Positions 25,640 to 36,215 of a stretch of DNA of 64,000 nucleotides are shown here, piece by piece. The stretch comes from Triatoma infestans (Eukaryota > Arthropoda > Insecta > Hemiptera > Reduviidae). The DNA lies in contig JAAEAF010001556.1 in the NCBI GenBank assembly GCA_011037195.1, forward strand, positions 62,001 through 126,000, written 5' to 3'. The notes under the pieces are model-generated. The model did no database searches. It was not told where the DNA came from and saw only the letters and a program-made list of their open reading frames with translations. A program made the position numbers and the translations under genes. Each line of letters opens with the position of its first letter. Position 1 is the first letter of the stretch.

Positions 25640-26860
25640 CACTACACAGTGGTAACACTCCTAATAAATATTTTTAATGTTCGTTATCTTCTGTGAGCAA
25701 GTCTCGTGGCCATTGACGTTTCAGGCGTCGGGAAAGATTGTCAGGGAGGGTTCGGGACGAAAGACGACGGACAAGAGGATTGTGATGAGAGAATAAGACA
25801 TATGGAATTTATTGTATCGTATTTTGATAACGTCTTGTAGGAAGGGTATGTCTAAGTCTGTGTGGATTGTTTAGTAGGGAGCGTTGACAATGGTTCTAAG
25901 GATTTTAGATTGCAGGGACTGGATACGTTGAAGGCTGAGCCCCACAGTTCAATCCCGTAGGCCCAAACAGGGTTTAAGATGGCTATATAGATGTATCTTT
26001 TATTTTGTAGTGTGAGTTTCGATCTGTTGTCCAGAAGTCTTTCTTTTGAGTAGTCTGAATCGTACGTTCAGTTCTTTTCTTTTGAGTCGTGGGTGTATGT
26101 GGGTTCCATGAAAGTCGTTTGTCAATTAAAGCACCAAGATAGCGGACAACATCAGTAGGAGGTAATGGGATACTGTTATAGTATATAGGTAGAGAGGTAA
26201 TGTGTCGAAGGGAAAATGTGACATGTTGGCATTTGTTTTCGTTTAGTTAGAGTCTCCAAGTTTTGCAGCATGTTTCAAGAGATGATAGATGGTTCTGTAG
26301 CTGTCTATGAGATATGAGATAACTGGGTCAAATATGGATAGTAAGGATGGCTGTATCATCTGCGAAGGAAGAAATAATTGTTTCAAGGTAGGTTGGGATG
26401 TGAGCAGTGCATACTGTGAATAATAAAGGTCCTAGGATGTTGCCTTGCGGAACACCAGCTTTGACTGGTTGGAAGGGAGATAAGGAAGCACCTACCGACA
26501 CTTGAAAATAGCGGTTGGACAGGTAGGATTTGATGATTAGATAATAAGTGAATGGAAGGACGCCCTTGAGCTTCCCTTGAGAAGCCCGGCATGCCATACT
26601 CGATCAAAGGCTTGCCTTACATCGAGGAAAGCAGCCGAACAGGTCTCTTTCCGCTCAAGGGAGGTAGCGATGGCATTTTTGATTGTGGAATGGTGTCGCC
26701 TGAATCCAAATTGATGTACACGAATTATGCTGGCAGATTCAATGATGGATAAGATCCGCTTCAACAAGTTTTTCTAGAATTTTTCCAGTTATGGGTAATA
26801 GACTGATGGGACGGTAGGAGATGATGAGGATTTTTTGGGTTTGGGGATCATTTTGTATAT
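25640..26860 (-). mobile_element. Jockey-clade LINE reverse transcriptase fragment
   Basis: Minus-strand RT blocks in order: SYRPISLLPITGKILEKLVE (26830), HQFGFRRHHSTIKNAI (26710), AAFLDVRQAFDRVWH (26620), AGVPQGNILGPLLF (26450), SSFADDTAIL (26370, catalytic ADD). The thumb and C-terminus follow in decayed form, with YGIELWGSA near 25960 and a basic end near 25700. Frame changes occur around 26580 and 25950. The 5' half and the endonuclease are missing. Confidence 0.88.
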
Positions 26861-26881
26861 TTTCAGAGAACGATTCTCTGC

Positions 26882-26882
<1 letters not shown>

Positions 26883-26922
<40 letters not shown>

Positions 26923-26985
26923 GTATGTAAATAAACAATATGAATTTTTAAAAAATGAAAAATTGCACAAACTTCTAACTAATAT
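26883..26985 (-). repeat. (GT)n tract joined to a family I fragment
   Basis: A GT run of about 34 bases (26886-26919) leads into AACAATATGAATTTTTAAAA and AATGAAAAATTGCACAAAC. This mirrors the CA-rich end plus 'TTTTTCGTTTTTGAGATATT' of other copies. Confidence 0.6.
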
Positions 26986-28384
26986 AACTGCTGTCACCAC
27001 GAGATCCTGCTATGCCACTTGGGGCCTTCCCTCAACAAAAACGCTGGATAATACGCGAAATGCAGTGGGCAAGAATACTACTTCTGCAGTGTTATTAGAT
27101 TCTTCTTGAAAGTCCCATCGTCTTTCATAAAAACCACCACATTGTCTCCGACTATTTCTCAAGCCGAAATGAGATTTCAGCAATCTTTGCTTCATCTGTT
27201 TTATTGCACTATTCAAAACTAAGATGATGCGAAATGCATTTAAGGTTCTCTATCTTCTTTTAAGTCTCTCATTTAACGCATCTACACCTCTCCCGAAGCC
27301 AAATTATATGTTTAGACATAATTTTTGGTCCTTTTGTATTATCTCTCATCCCTAGTATTAACCTTTATTCACGCCTTTTTCTTAACATTTTATGTACTAA
27401 AATTTTTGTTGCACCATCTACCTCACAGAATATATAAAACCTTCCAAAAAATGTCACAGATCATAAATGACTGTGAAGCTATATATAACTTTCATCATAT
27501 ATTATTTTCATCGCAAGCTATTAATCAAAATACGAACAAATTTTTTGGAGCTTCACCAAAACAACTTATTCACAGTCTTAAATCTGAAATTGAACATAAC
27601 TATCTTTAAAGTAATAATACTGTACTTCTTTACTATATATACAATAGGAATGTTATACTTTTTCTGTAGAATAAGTTAGATGATCTCATTACAGGTAAGT
27701 AGTAAACAGCTTGAAAGCTAGGAGAAAAGAATGATCTTCAAAATCTCATATCTAAATTCAAAAACATGGGCGAACCGGAATAGAAATCTGACATAGACTT
27801 AGTATCTAGGGTACATGAAAAATTCTCGACCATTAAAGACTGACTTATCTGCTTATGTACAGAACTGATGTCAAACTACAAAGTTGTTTTAAACTGCACA
27901 TTAACAAGTAATAGTGCATGTGAATCCCTCACAGTTCAGAAAATTCTACGGCAATATGAAGCGAAGAGATTCATTTACACCAGTATTTTAAAGAGAAGTG
28001 GGGACTTTTTGGATAATAAATACATTGACCATCCTTTCAATGATAAAAATGCTTTTAATTTTTTACTTATTATTTTTTGTGATTTTATTAGATCGCTGAT
28101 CTAAAAAAATTCAGTTCGTAAACGAATATTTAACATCCCCCAAATTTCAGGAGAGTTACGTCTTTTGGGAACTTTTATATAGCATTTCGGCAGTGAGCAA
28201 TCTCATTCGCTGCAAACCTTGCCGGCTTCCATAATTTCACCATTTGATATAAGCATCGATTTCATTTATTCATAAATAGGTGTACCAGTTTTGTTTTAAA
28301 CTTGAGGATAGGTTCCTGGAGGCCTTCTCTTTATAAAATGTAATTTCAGTGTCGTACTATCAGTTCCATTAAGAAGACATTATC
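26986..28384. other. Mixed sequence, nothing firmly recognised
   Basis: Small frames at 27010-27216 (minus) and 27868-28104 (plus) have no family features that I know. They are not called as genes. Confidence 0.25.
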
Positions 28385-28530
28385 AAATTCACGTCAGAGG
28401 CATCTCGTGATAAAGTGAGGTTAAGGTAATGACCTTTCAATTTAATGTCGTCTCTCCTACGCAGACAATACTTGAAAGGAGCTTTAATCACTAAGATATT
28501 TTAAACATGATTATCGCTTGATTCACACAG
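28385..28530 (-). repeat. Family F repeat, copy 2 (inverted)
   Basis: GTCAGAGGCATCTCGTGATA, AAGTGAGGTTA, TTTCAATTTAATGTCGTCTC and CTAAGATATTTTAAAC are the complement of copy 1 in the expected order. Confidence 0.75.
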
Positions 28531-28569
28531 TATTATAACCATGTAACCTCCCGTATAATCAATCAGTGT

Positions 28570-28712
28570 AGTGCGTAGCAGAAACGTGGGGACAACTCTC
28601 AACAAGCATGATATCCTTACTCTGGCGATGGATAAGGTCACCCGAAACAGGTGAGAACCAACAAAATGAAGCTCGCTGACTGATAAAATCGTAGATAAAC
28701 GACATTATCAGT
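28570..28712. repeat. Foldback family E-like repeat, copy at 28.6 kb
   Basis: Contains CTGGCGATGGATAAGG, then CACCCGAAACAGGTGAGAAC, the same framework seen at 41.5 kb on the other strand. It directly precedes the family D copy at 28733. Confidence 0.55.
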
Positions 28713-28732
28713 TAATTGTTATGGTTGGTTCC

Positions 28733-29018
28733 GCAAACCTGGAAAGCATCAAAGATATTTTTCGTGATAGCCTGCTTCTTTTTTTATGATCTTCGACCTG
28801 TTTCGGGCGTTCGCCTATCATTAGGATGTTTTTGTCAATACAGTGTGATAACACAGACTAGCACAGAGCAAATTTAGATGATGCACTCAGAGTGTGCAAG
28901 TATATGTTATCACACTGTTTTGACAAAAACATCCTGATGATGAGCGAACGCCCGAAACCGGTCAATGACCACAAAAAAAAAGAAGGCTACCATGGAAAAT
29001 ATCTCTGATATTATCAGT
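28733..29018. repeat. Foldback repeat family D, copy 2
   Basis: Inverted arms of about 110 bases surround a short centre. The right arm (plus) has CATC-CTGATGA at 28930-28940, a hairpin, then GAAACCGGTCAATGACC. The left arm (minus) has the same order with CTAATGA. Arms end in GCATCAAAGATATTTTTCG and its near-complement. Confidence 0.8.
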
Positions 29019-29734
29019 TAATGTCTAAAATCTCCGAAGAAAATGTTTAAATTAGAATTTGAGAAGTGAAATAAGAGATAATCGAGTGTATGTGTCGAGT
29101 GTCGAGAAAGTCGAGTGTATTTATAAAATTTGTTTAATAAATGATATAATAGGATTTTTTCTTTTTATAAAATTTTATTTTCATCATATGAAGATATGAA
29201 TTAATTAAACAATAAAAAATAAAAATTATTTTGAATATAAGGCAAATTGTTACAGATTAGAACTATCAGGAAATTAAATTTTCTGGGCTCCAATATAACT
29301 GACAAAATGGTAAGCGAATAAAAAAAAAAAAATCCGATAAAGAAAATGGAAAAGCTTTCTGAACGTTGAAGTGTAGAATACTATTTGAGGAGGAATGAAC
29401 CTTCAAAAAAGAAGAAAAATATAGTACCTTATAAGCGGATTGTGTACACAATCGGCTTATTATGTTTCATTTCTCTGGTAAAAAATATTTCAAAAAATAA
29501 ATCATAGCAGCAGCTCAAAGAGATGAAAATGTCACCTATTGTAGCTTTTCTTTATTATATAAAATATTTATTATACATGAAGAATAATTCTTTATTTGCA
29601 GCAAACCTTATTATACTGGTGCAGTATAATTTTGTATTTTAATTTCTTATTCCCAAAAAAAATTCCATAATATTAATTAAATAAGAGAAATTTTATAGAC
29701 ATTTCTTTGAAAAGGAAACCTAGTCAGCCGAACT

Positions 29735-30515
29735 TATCAGATACCCACATCCGCCGATGACATCGCCATTTCAGGAAGAAGTGAAAAAGCGTTAAAAGAA
29801 ATTCTGATTACACTAGAAAAAGAAAGATGGTTGACCTGGCGAATAATGAGTCGATGACCAAATATATATACAATCTCAATGTCACAATCCGAAGAAATTG
29901 TTTCAATTGAAATTTAAATTGTTTGGCATATCAAACGAACACATTGGACAAACTACACTTTGGAGCTGAACTAAACAACGTTAACTCAATCATAAGATGA
30001 ATAATGGCTCCATAAAGCATATTTTGGTCTCTTAAAGCTGTTTGAATATCACCTTCCTATTAATATCAGATTATAAAAAACTCAAATCATTAGGTCTGAT
30101 GCTTGTAACGAGCACAGACCCATGGACATTTAAAGTTCTGGACCAACAACTCTGAAAAATTATATACTGTTATATATATATATATATTGAGATGTTTCTT
30201 TGGTCAAGCAAGGTGGCCCATCAGAACCAACCAAGAGTTGGATGAAGTAAGGGAGTTATGAAGACATCAAATGTTTCATAAAAGCAAGAAGAATCAGAGG
30301 CTGCTTTGTAGGATTTTCGGATAAGCGAATGGCTAAGAAAATAATGACTTGAGAAATTTCCTTGAAAAGGAAAATAGAATGCCCGAGATAATGCTGGAGT
30401 AAGAGTGGAGAAGGCGGTCTGTCTATAATGAGACTAGGCGATTGGAGGCGCAAGGCTACAAATACAGATGCCTGGAGGAGTGTTAGGGAGGCCAAGTAAG
30501 TAAAAAGTTTATAGA
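29735..30515 (+). mobile_element. Decayed LINE, RT active site to C-terminus
   Basis: Plus-strand: SADDIAISGRSEKALKEILI (29755-29815, catalytic ADD), then ELNNVNSIIR near 29970, and at the end SIMRLGDWRRKATNTDAWRS followed by REAK (30430-30500). Intervening frames are broken. It lies immediately before the 30.5 kb mariner. Confidence 0.72.
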
Positions 30516-30519
30516 CATA

Positions 30520-31441
30520 CGAGGTGTGTAAATTAAGTAATGAGACTGATTTTTTTATCTTTTTTTTTATTCAAATAAAATTACAATTCAACATTGTCCC
30601 CTTCAAAGTAACTACCTTGGGAAGCCACATACGCTGAAGACGATTCTTCCATTCGTCATAGCAGTGCTGGAACTCGGATACTGGAATAGACTTCAGTTGG
30701 TCGGTTACGGCTGTTTGAATATTCTCCAATGTTCCAAAATGACGTCCCTTGAGGTGATTTTTCAATTTGGGGAACAAAAAAAAGTTACATGGACTCAAGT
30801 CGGGTGAATAAGGAGTCAGCCTTACTTATATAAAATCCTCATTACTGGCCAAATACTCATTAATACAATTAATTTTTCGGAACCATTTTCCGAACAGCAC
30901 AAATTTTACTCATCCCCAATTCATTAGTCAAAATTTGATGAACGGTTGTGTGAGTCAAATTCAACTCTTCGCCGATCATTCGAACTGTCAAACGACGATC
31001 TGAACGCACGAGATCGCGGATTCTGCCAACATTTCGTCAGTTCTTGAATATGAAGGCCTTCCGCTGCGAGGCTCATCTTCAATTGATTCCCTTCCTTCTG
31101 CAAACGACTTAAACCACCTAAAAACCTGTGCTCTCGACAAAACATTGTCTCCATAGGCCTGGCACAGTTTTTCAAACGTTTCCGTTGCACTGTGCCCAAG
31201 TCTGAAGCAAAACCTGATAGCACAACGTTGCTCGTAATTGATGTCACTCATTTTTAAAACGCACTGAAAAAACCTTGCTCACAAAAAAAGTCACTAAGGA
31301 CAGTGCAACAACTCTAGCATTTTCAAATTTGCACTGGACGTGTATCAGATGTTTACTTGCCCTACCACGCATGCGCCGCGTGTCCAGTGTTGCCAGATCG
31401 AACACTAGAAAATCAGTCTCATTACTTAATTTAACACCTCG
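30520..31441 (-). mobile_element. Internally deleted mariner with intact TIRs and TA duplication
   Basis: The ends are CGAGGTGTGTAAATTAAG and the complement CGAGGTGTTAAATTAAG, followed by TAATGAGACTGATTTT, flanked by TA (30518-30519 and 31442-31443). The transposase runs on the minus strand. The N-terminus at 31251-30988 has [18 protein letters not shown] and [20 protein letters not shown]. The C-terminus at about 30830-30571 has SPDLSPCNFFLFPKLKNHL. The middle is shortened by several hundred bases, and frames shift near 31000. It is a non-autonomous copy. Confidence 0.9.
30571..31251 (-). pseudogene. Mariner transposase pseudogene
   Basis: An intact ATG (31251) opens the helix-turn-helix domain. 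Frame is lost after about 75 residues, resuming for the C-terminal third (GRHFGTLENIQTAVTDQLKS, then EFQHCYDEWKNRLQR). The first two catalytic aspartates cannot be located. Confidence 0.85.
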
Positions 31442-31448
31442 TACATTT

Positions 31449-31562
31449 TGCATCTATGATTTTATCCATCATAGCATACTTTATTCTCGTCATAGTATCC
31501 GAAACCGGTCAGAATCGAGAGAATGAAGCCTGCTACGACGGATGTTATCCATCATTTTGGGG
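31449..31562. repeat. Foldback repeat family E, copy at 31.5 kb
   Basis: A left arm around TTATCCATCATAGCATAC and a right arm around CTGCTACGACGGATGTTATC surround TATCCGAAACCGGTCAGAAT. It starts within a few bases of the right TIR of the mariner ending at 31441. Confidence 0.62.
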
Positions 31563-32040
31563 ACGCAGGCTGTTTTGAAGGCACTTCCGTCACATAGACT
31601 CATGACTGGCCTAACCCCCCTAACCGAAGTGGATGCTCGGAATAAGCTGATACTCGGTTGTGGGCCAGGACATGCAGGATTTCTGGGAAACGAAAAGGCG
31701 GATGCCTTGCGTGGGAGAACTCTAAGGATATTTTCATAGGTCTCGAACCCTTCTGCGGTTTGTCCTCAAGCCTAATTCGAACTTCCATTTAAGGGAAGGA
31801 ACACCAGGACAAAGGCAGGCGAAACTCTTTATCAACAAAAATTCGCCTAAATCATCAGGGATCTACTAAACCATAGTCGGAAGGATATAAGGATAATAAT
31901 GGATCTACTAACGAGGCATTGTAGGTTGAATAGGCACATGCACCAGCTACTACTTACAGGTGACGCGATGTGCCGATTCTGTAAAGCAGAGGAAGTAACC
32001 CCGTTACATATATAATCTAATTACGGGGACCCAACTTCAT
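31545..32040 (+). mobile_element. LINE RNase H and C-terminal fragment
   Basis: Plus-strand: AVLKALPSHRLMTGLTPLTE, then ILGCGPGHAGFLGNEKADAL (RNase H 'PGH.G..GNE.AD' block), then PGQRQAKLFIN, and a final cysteine-containing piece CADSVKQRK. It is frameshifted after about 31735. The family matches the fragment at 6.4 kb. Confidence 0.78.
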
Positions 32041-32610
32041 ATTCGGTTATTTATATAAAATAAAAACTTTTTCATGAGATATTTATACCGCAATGGACAG
32101 AGTTTGAAGAAAAAAGAATTCTTTTGTTGCTCTACGTTTCGAGTACCATTGGTGCCCTTCTTCATGCAAATGATTTGAAAAAGATTTTCATGAAACAATA
32201 ATTACAACTATTTGTATGATTTAAAAAAAAAAACTGTTTAAATGAACTTTAACAGTTTTAAAGTACAGGATATGCATTTTGATTAAATATCCGATTAATT
32301 GAGATAGAAATTTAGAGAGGAGTTATATCCTGTTCATCAACAATCACAACTCCATTCAAACTAACAATTATACGAGTGTATGTACCATTGTTTAGATAAA
32401 AAGGAAGTAGAATAAAAATAAATATTTAACTTCAATTGTGTTCCTTCAAATAATAATTGTTAAACTGAAAAATTTATTTTTTAATGTTTATTTATTTTTC
32501 AATATTATTTTCTAGGGATGTTGTTAAATAAATATTTTTATAGCTAGTTTTGAAGCACTTTAATGTGCCTCAGAGTTACAATACGGGAAAGGAGTAGAGA
32601 ACAGAACAGA

Positions 32611-33440
32611 ATATTATTATTATTATTATTATTATTATACCGGGTGCCTGATAGCGTGGGATCTAAGCCTGTATGGCTTTTATCCCCCCCGATGCCCCCC
32701 ATATTCCCTTAAATAGTCTCCCCCGGTGGCTTACCGGTCAATCTACAATATTCCAAAATATCCTTGCCCAGGCAATCCTGCGAGAGTGGTGCCCTCCCAA
32801 ATACGTGAAACCTAGTACCAGCGAACGGGGGACACTGACATAAATAGTGGTACACCTTTTCCCTGACTCCGTCGTCGCAGTTCTGACAAATGGGATAGAC
32901 GTCCTCCCTATGTTACACCTTAGACACCCAAGTGTGTCCAGTCACTACCCCCACCAAGGTTCAGACCTGTGCTACTACGGGACAGGAGATACTCCGAAAC
33001 TCCCTGCTTAATTCCTTTTATAAATCTTTTAGCTTGGAAGCACCCCTGCGTGTCCCCCCAGCATTTCTCTAAGACTCTCATCTCCCAAAGTCTAATCTGT
33101 TTATCACGAAACGTCTTTGTGACGGCAAGGGCCGGTTCAGGACCACAAAATGGTAATGATGATCCCTCCCTAGCCAACTGACCCGCCCTCTTATTGCCCT
33201 CTATTCCGGCATGTCCGGGTATCCAATAGAGACGCACCTTACCCCTCCGAGCCAAAGCATTAAGAAGCCTTCTCCTACATTCTCCCACTAGTTTCGATCT
33301 CCACATGACTCACTCAAAGCCCTCAGTGCAGCCTGACTATTAGAGAAAATCCGCACATCTTTGGTCTCTCCCTGCAGCATTCAATGATGCCCACCAACTC
33401 GGACTGGAAGACAGTGGCCAAACCACCCAAGGCCACCGAA
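32611..33440 (-). mobile_element. LINE RNase H domain and 3' end
   Basis: Minus-strand: TVFQSELVGIIECC (33410), VRIFSNSQAALRALSE (33350), then an open frame from 33306 with VRLYWIPGHAGIEGNKRAGQ and LAREGSSLPFCGPEPALAV. The zinc-knuckle-like region is decayed. The 3' UTR ends in an (ATA)n tail at 32611-32640. Key RNase H acidic positions are partly kept (SQ in place of DSQ in the 'D-S-Q' block). Confidence 0.82.
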
Positions 33441-33470
33441 CTCCCTGTAGAACAGAATAGAATGAACGTT

Positions 33471-33600
33471 TATTCGGTGATGGGCAGTGTTGTCTGTAAC
33501 GAGAGAACACTGTCCGGAGGCCGGCAGTGCACTGAGAAGGCTCCGGGCGCCAATGGCCATAGATGTTGACGCGCCTTTAATTTAAAAAAATAAAATAAAC
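33471..33600 (+). repeat. SINE family B, 5'-truncated, tail type 1
   Basis: Begins inside the body at TCGGTGATGGGCAGTG, continues through the AGAACACTGTCCGGAGG core and ends in the GATGTTGACGCGCC tail with an A-rich 3' end. No tRNA head remains. Confidence 0.78.
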
Positions 33601-34107
33601 ATTTATTTGACACAAAAATACAGAAAATAATAACATAAATTACATGTTTAAACATAATGCGGCATGAATATCCGCCTGCCAGAAGTCTAGTTATTTAACA
33701 ATTCGGGAAAGTTATTTAAATTGGACTATTCAACTTGGACACCTTTCACCTCAAGTAATAGAACTTTATTGTTTCAAAACCATATTGCTTTTATTATAAT
33801 TTAAATTTGAACACACAAAAAAAATGACGTGTTCCACTCTCAGGAGTTGTTCATGATAAAATTCTCCAGTTTCAATTCTAAAATTAAGTCCAATTCAGAA
33901 TTATATGTTTTTTCGTTTTGGTAAGGTAAATAGGTCATGCCATCTTTACAATCTGTTGGTAAATCATTATTGACTCTGCATGACTCGTTTACTACCAAGC
34001 GACTAGTTAAGTCTACATCAAAACCACGGGGTCCAAAAAAAAAGTTCGAGGTAAAGAGGACGCTAATTTTTATCATTAATATTGCAGTTATTATTATTAT
34101 TATTTTT

Positions 34108-34190
34108 TGTCTGGGGGGGAGAGAGACCAGACCAAGCCTATGCTATCCAAAACCCCACTGGACCCATATAGCTACCCCAAGAAAAACAAA
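34108..34190 (-). repeat. Fragment matching SINE-B tail type 2
   Basis: On the minus strand it reads GGGGTAGCTATATGG and then TTTGGATAGCATAGGC, which matches the 3' part of the 15.1 kb SINE. The SINE-B body is absent. The DNA that would be upstream on this strand (34191-34440) is a different, internally repeated sequence. Confidence 0.6.
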
Positions 34191-34198
34191 AACAAACA

Positions 34199-34440
34199 AG
34201 GTCTAGAACAAATATCCACCTGGGTCTAATCCATCTAAGATTCACCGCGGTTCGAAGAAATCGGGTAATAACCTTAAGGGGACATAGCCGAAGCTCTTCC
34301 ACAGAGATCCTGTTCCAACCAAAGATCCTGAACCTAAACAACAACAAGCCGGGTCTAGATCAAATATCCCCACCGAGGTCTAGCCCATCTAAGATTCACC
34401 GAAGTCCCAAGAAATCGGACAATAACCTTAAGGGGCCGAT
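34199..34440. repeat. Imperfect tandem repeat, two units with a period of about 152 bases
   Basis: GGTCTAGAACAAATATCC at 34199 recurs as GGTCTAGATCAAATATCC at about 34352. In both units CATCTAAGATTCACCG and AATAACCTTAAGGGG follow in the same order. The units differ by scattered substitutions. This may be the body of a retroposon whose 3' tail is the adjacent fragment at 34108-34190. Confidence 0.7.
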
Positions 34441-34759
34441 GTTTATGAATGGGGTGGATGGGGTTTATATTTATAAACAATAAATAGCCGATGTTTATGT
34501 TTATTATTTATAATTATACTTTTCATTTTAAAATATGCAGTACTGTCAAAGAATCAATACCCTCTTAGTTTCCTGTCTTGGCGGGCCGCAGATCCGAATT
34601 CCAAATTTTTTTTGCGCTCTGAAAGGCTATAATTTTTCCAAATGTGTAATACAATTTATATGATCAGGCCAATATGAGTTTTTTTTTCTTAATTTTTTTT
34701 TTTCGTAAAGATAATTATATTAATTAAATATATTATTAATATTATTATTATTATTTTGT

Positions 34760-34882
34760 AATTTAAGGAGAGTCAACATCAATATCCTTGGCGCCCGGAG
34801 TCCTCTCAGTGCACCACCGGCCACCGGATAGTGTTACTCTCGTTACAGACAGCAGTGCCCTCACCGGACAGTAAGCTGTACA
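34760..34882 (-). repeat. SINE family B, partial, tail type 1
   Basis: The minus strand carries the core (CACTGTCC-like segments either side of TCTGTAACGAGAG) and the tail TATTGATGTTGACTCTCC. The tRNA head is missing. Confidence 0.75.
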
Positions 34883-35079
34883 GAAGGCACTGAGCTAATC
34901 CCTGTTCATTGCGCTGTCTGAAATCATACGACGTCCTTTCGGGAATATTTCATATGAGGAATGGATTGTGACATGGGAATTCCCTAGCATGTCTGATTTT
35001 TTAACATATTCCATTAGAAGTGGTGCCAGAAGCTGAAATCCTGATCACTGGCACATTATGTAATAGACTGATGCAAAAT

Positions 35080-35690
35080 TAACGGCTACAACTGAAAAGA
35101 TGGGGGTCTAGGGGTAAACCTGTCAAAAGACAAAGTATACGTGTTTTGACTACTGAAGGTAGTCAAGTCATTTTTCCATTAGATCCGTACACATTTGAGA
35201 ATGTTACTAGCTTCGTTTATTTGGGATCACTGGCTAATTAAAATAACAATGCCTACCTGGAAATAAAAAGAAGGATCTTTCTTGCCAAGAAATGTTACTT
35301 CGGCATTTCAGCGAGACATGAAAAGTAATTTAATTACCAGAAACATGAAAATCCCTCTTTATAAACCAGATTAATGGTTCAGAAGCTTGGGTCCTCTGAA
35401 AAAAAAAGAAGATGAACACCCAAATTTTCGACCCAAAAGTTCTACGGAAATAGCCGAAATTATTGTCTACTAAGGCACAGTTAAAAGGAGCCGAAATATA
35501 AGAAAAGTGGAAGAAGAGAAGTTCGAAAGTAGGAGATGAATTGGCCGACTGTAGAACTGAGTTGGTTAGACAGAGCGAGGAAGGATGCTACCACCATCGT
35601 TGATTTAAATAATTGGAAGGCAGACGCACAATGCAGGGAAAACTAGCATGAAATGGCCAAGACTAACTAGTAGGCTGTAGTGCCATTGAT
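35080..35690 (+). mobile_element. Decayed RTE-like LINE C-terminal region
   Basis: Plus-strand: FENVTSFVYLGSLAN (35190), YLEIKRRIFLAKKCYFGISA (35255-35315), then near the end LSWLDRARKDATTIVDLNNW and KADAQCREN (35560-35645). The order and spacing fit the post-RT part of RTE-type LINEs. Stops and frameshifts are frequent. Confidence 0.72.
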
Positions 35691-35993
35691 GGTGATAATG
35701 ATGTAATCTTTATAAATAGAAAAAATATATGTGTATAAAATTCTCCATTATTAAAATAAGTTTTGCATAAATTTTTAAAGACGTAGATTTTATTTCTTTT
35801 TTGTACAAAAGTTATTTTTATTTTTTATATTCTTTGTATACATTGAAAATTCTACTTCATTATTTTTTAAATCCAAGGGTTCTGTCTGTTTAACCTTAAT
35901 ATTATTTATATCTTTTAATTTTATAATAAAAGAATTTTCATTTAAAAATATCTCTCCCAGATCTTAAACTTATTAATTTATGTTTATTTATTT

Positions 35994-36212
35994 ATTTTTT
36001 TTAATTTAAGGCACGTCAACATCTATAGGTCATTAGTATTCGGAATCTTCTCACTGCACTGCTGCCCTTCGGACAGTGTTCTCTCTATAGTGATCTGTAG
36101 AGGCTCCTAGGAAGAAAAAATCTAAGAGCAGCACAGCTACATAAAACCCGGGTCCACCGCGTGAGAGTCCAGTACGCTAACCACTTGGCTATTCTCTTCC
36201 TTATTTATGTTC
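35994..36212 (-). repeat. SINE family B, near full length, tail type 1
   Basis: On the minus strand the head GGAAGAGAATAGCCAAGTGG, the body and the tail GATGTTGACGTGCC plus A-run are in order. Box B survives as GGACCCGGGTT with changes. Confidence 0.82.
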
Positions 36213-36215
36213 TTA

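Noticed and set aside
26885..27109. Cysteine/valine-repeat protein
   Set aside because: The repeat is only a translated (GT)n microsatellite.
32599..32640. CRISPR-like or satellite array
   Set aside because: It is only an (ATT)n tract at the 3' end of a LINE.
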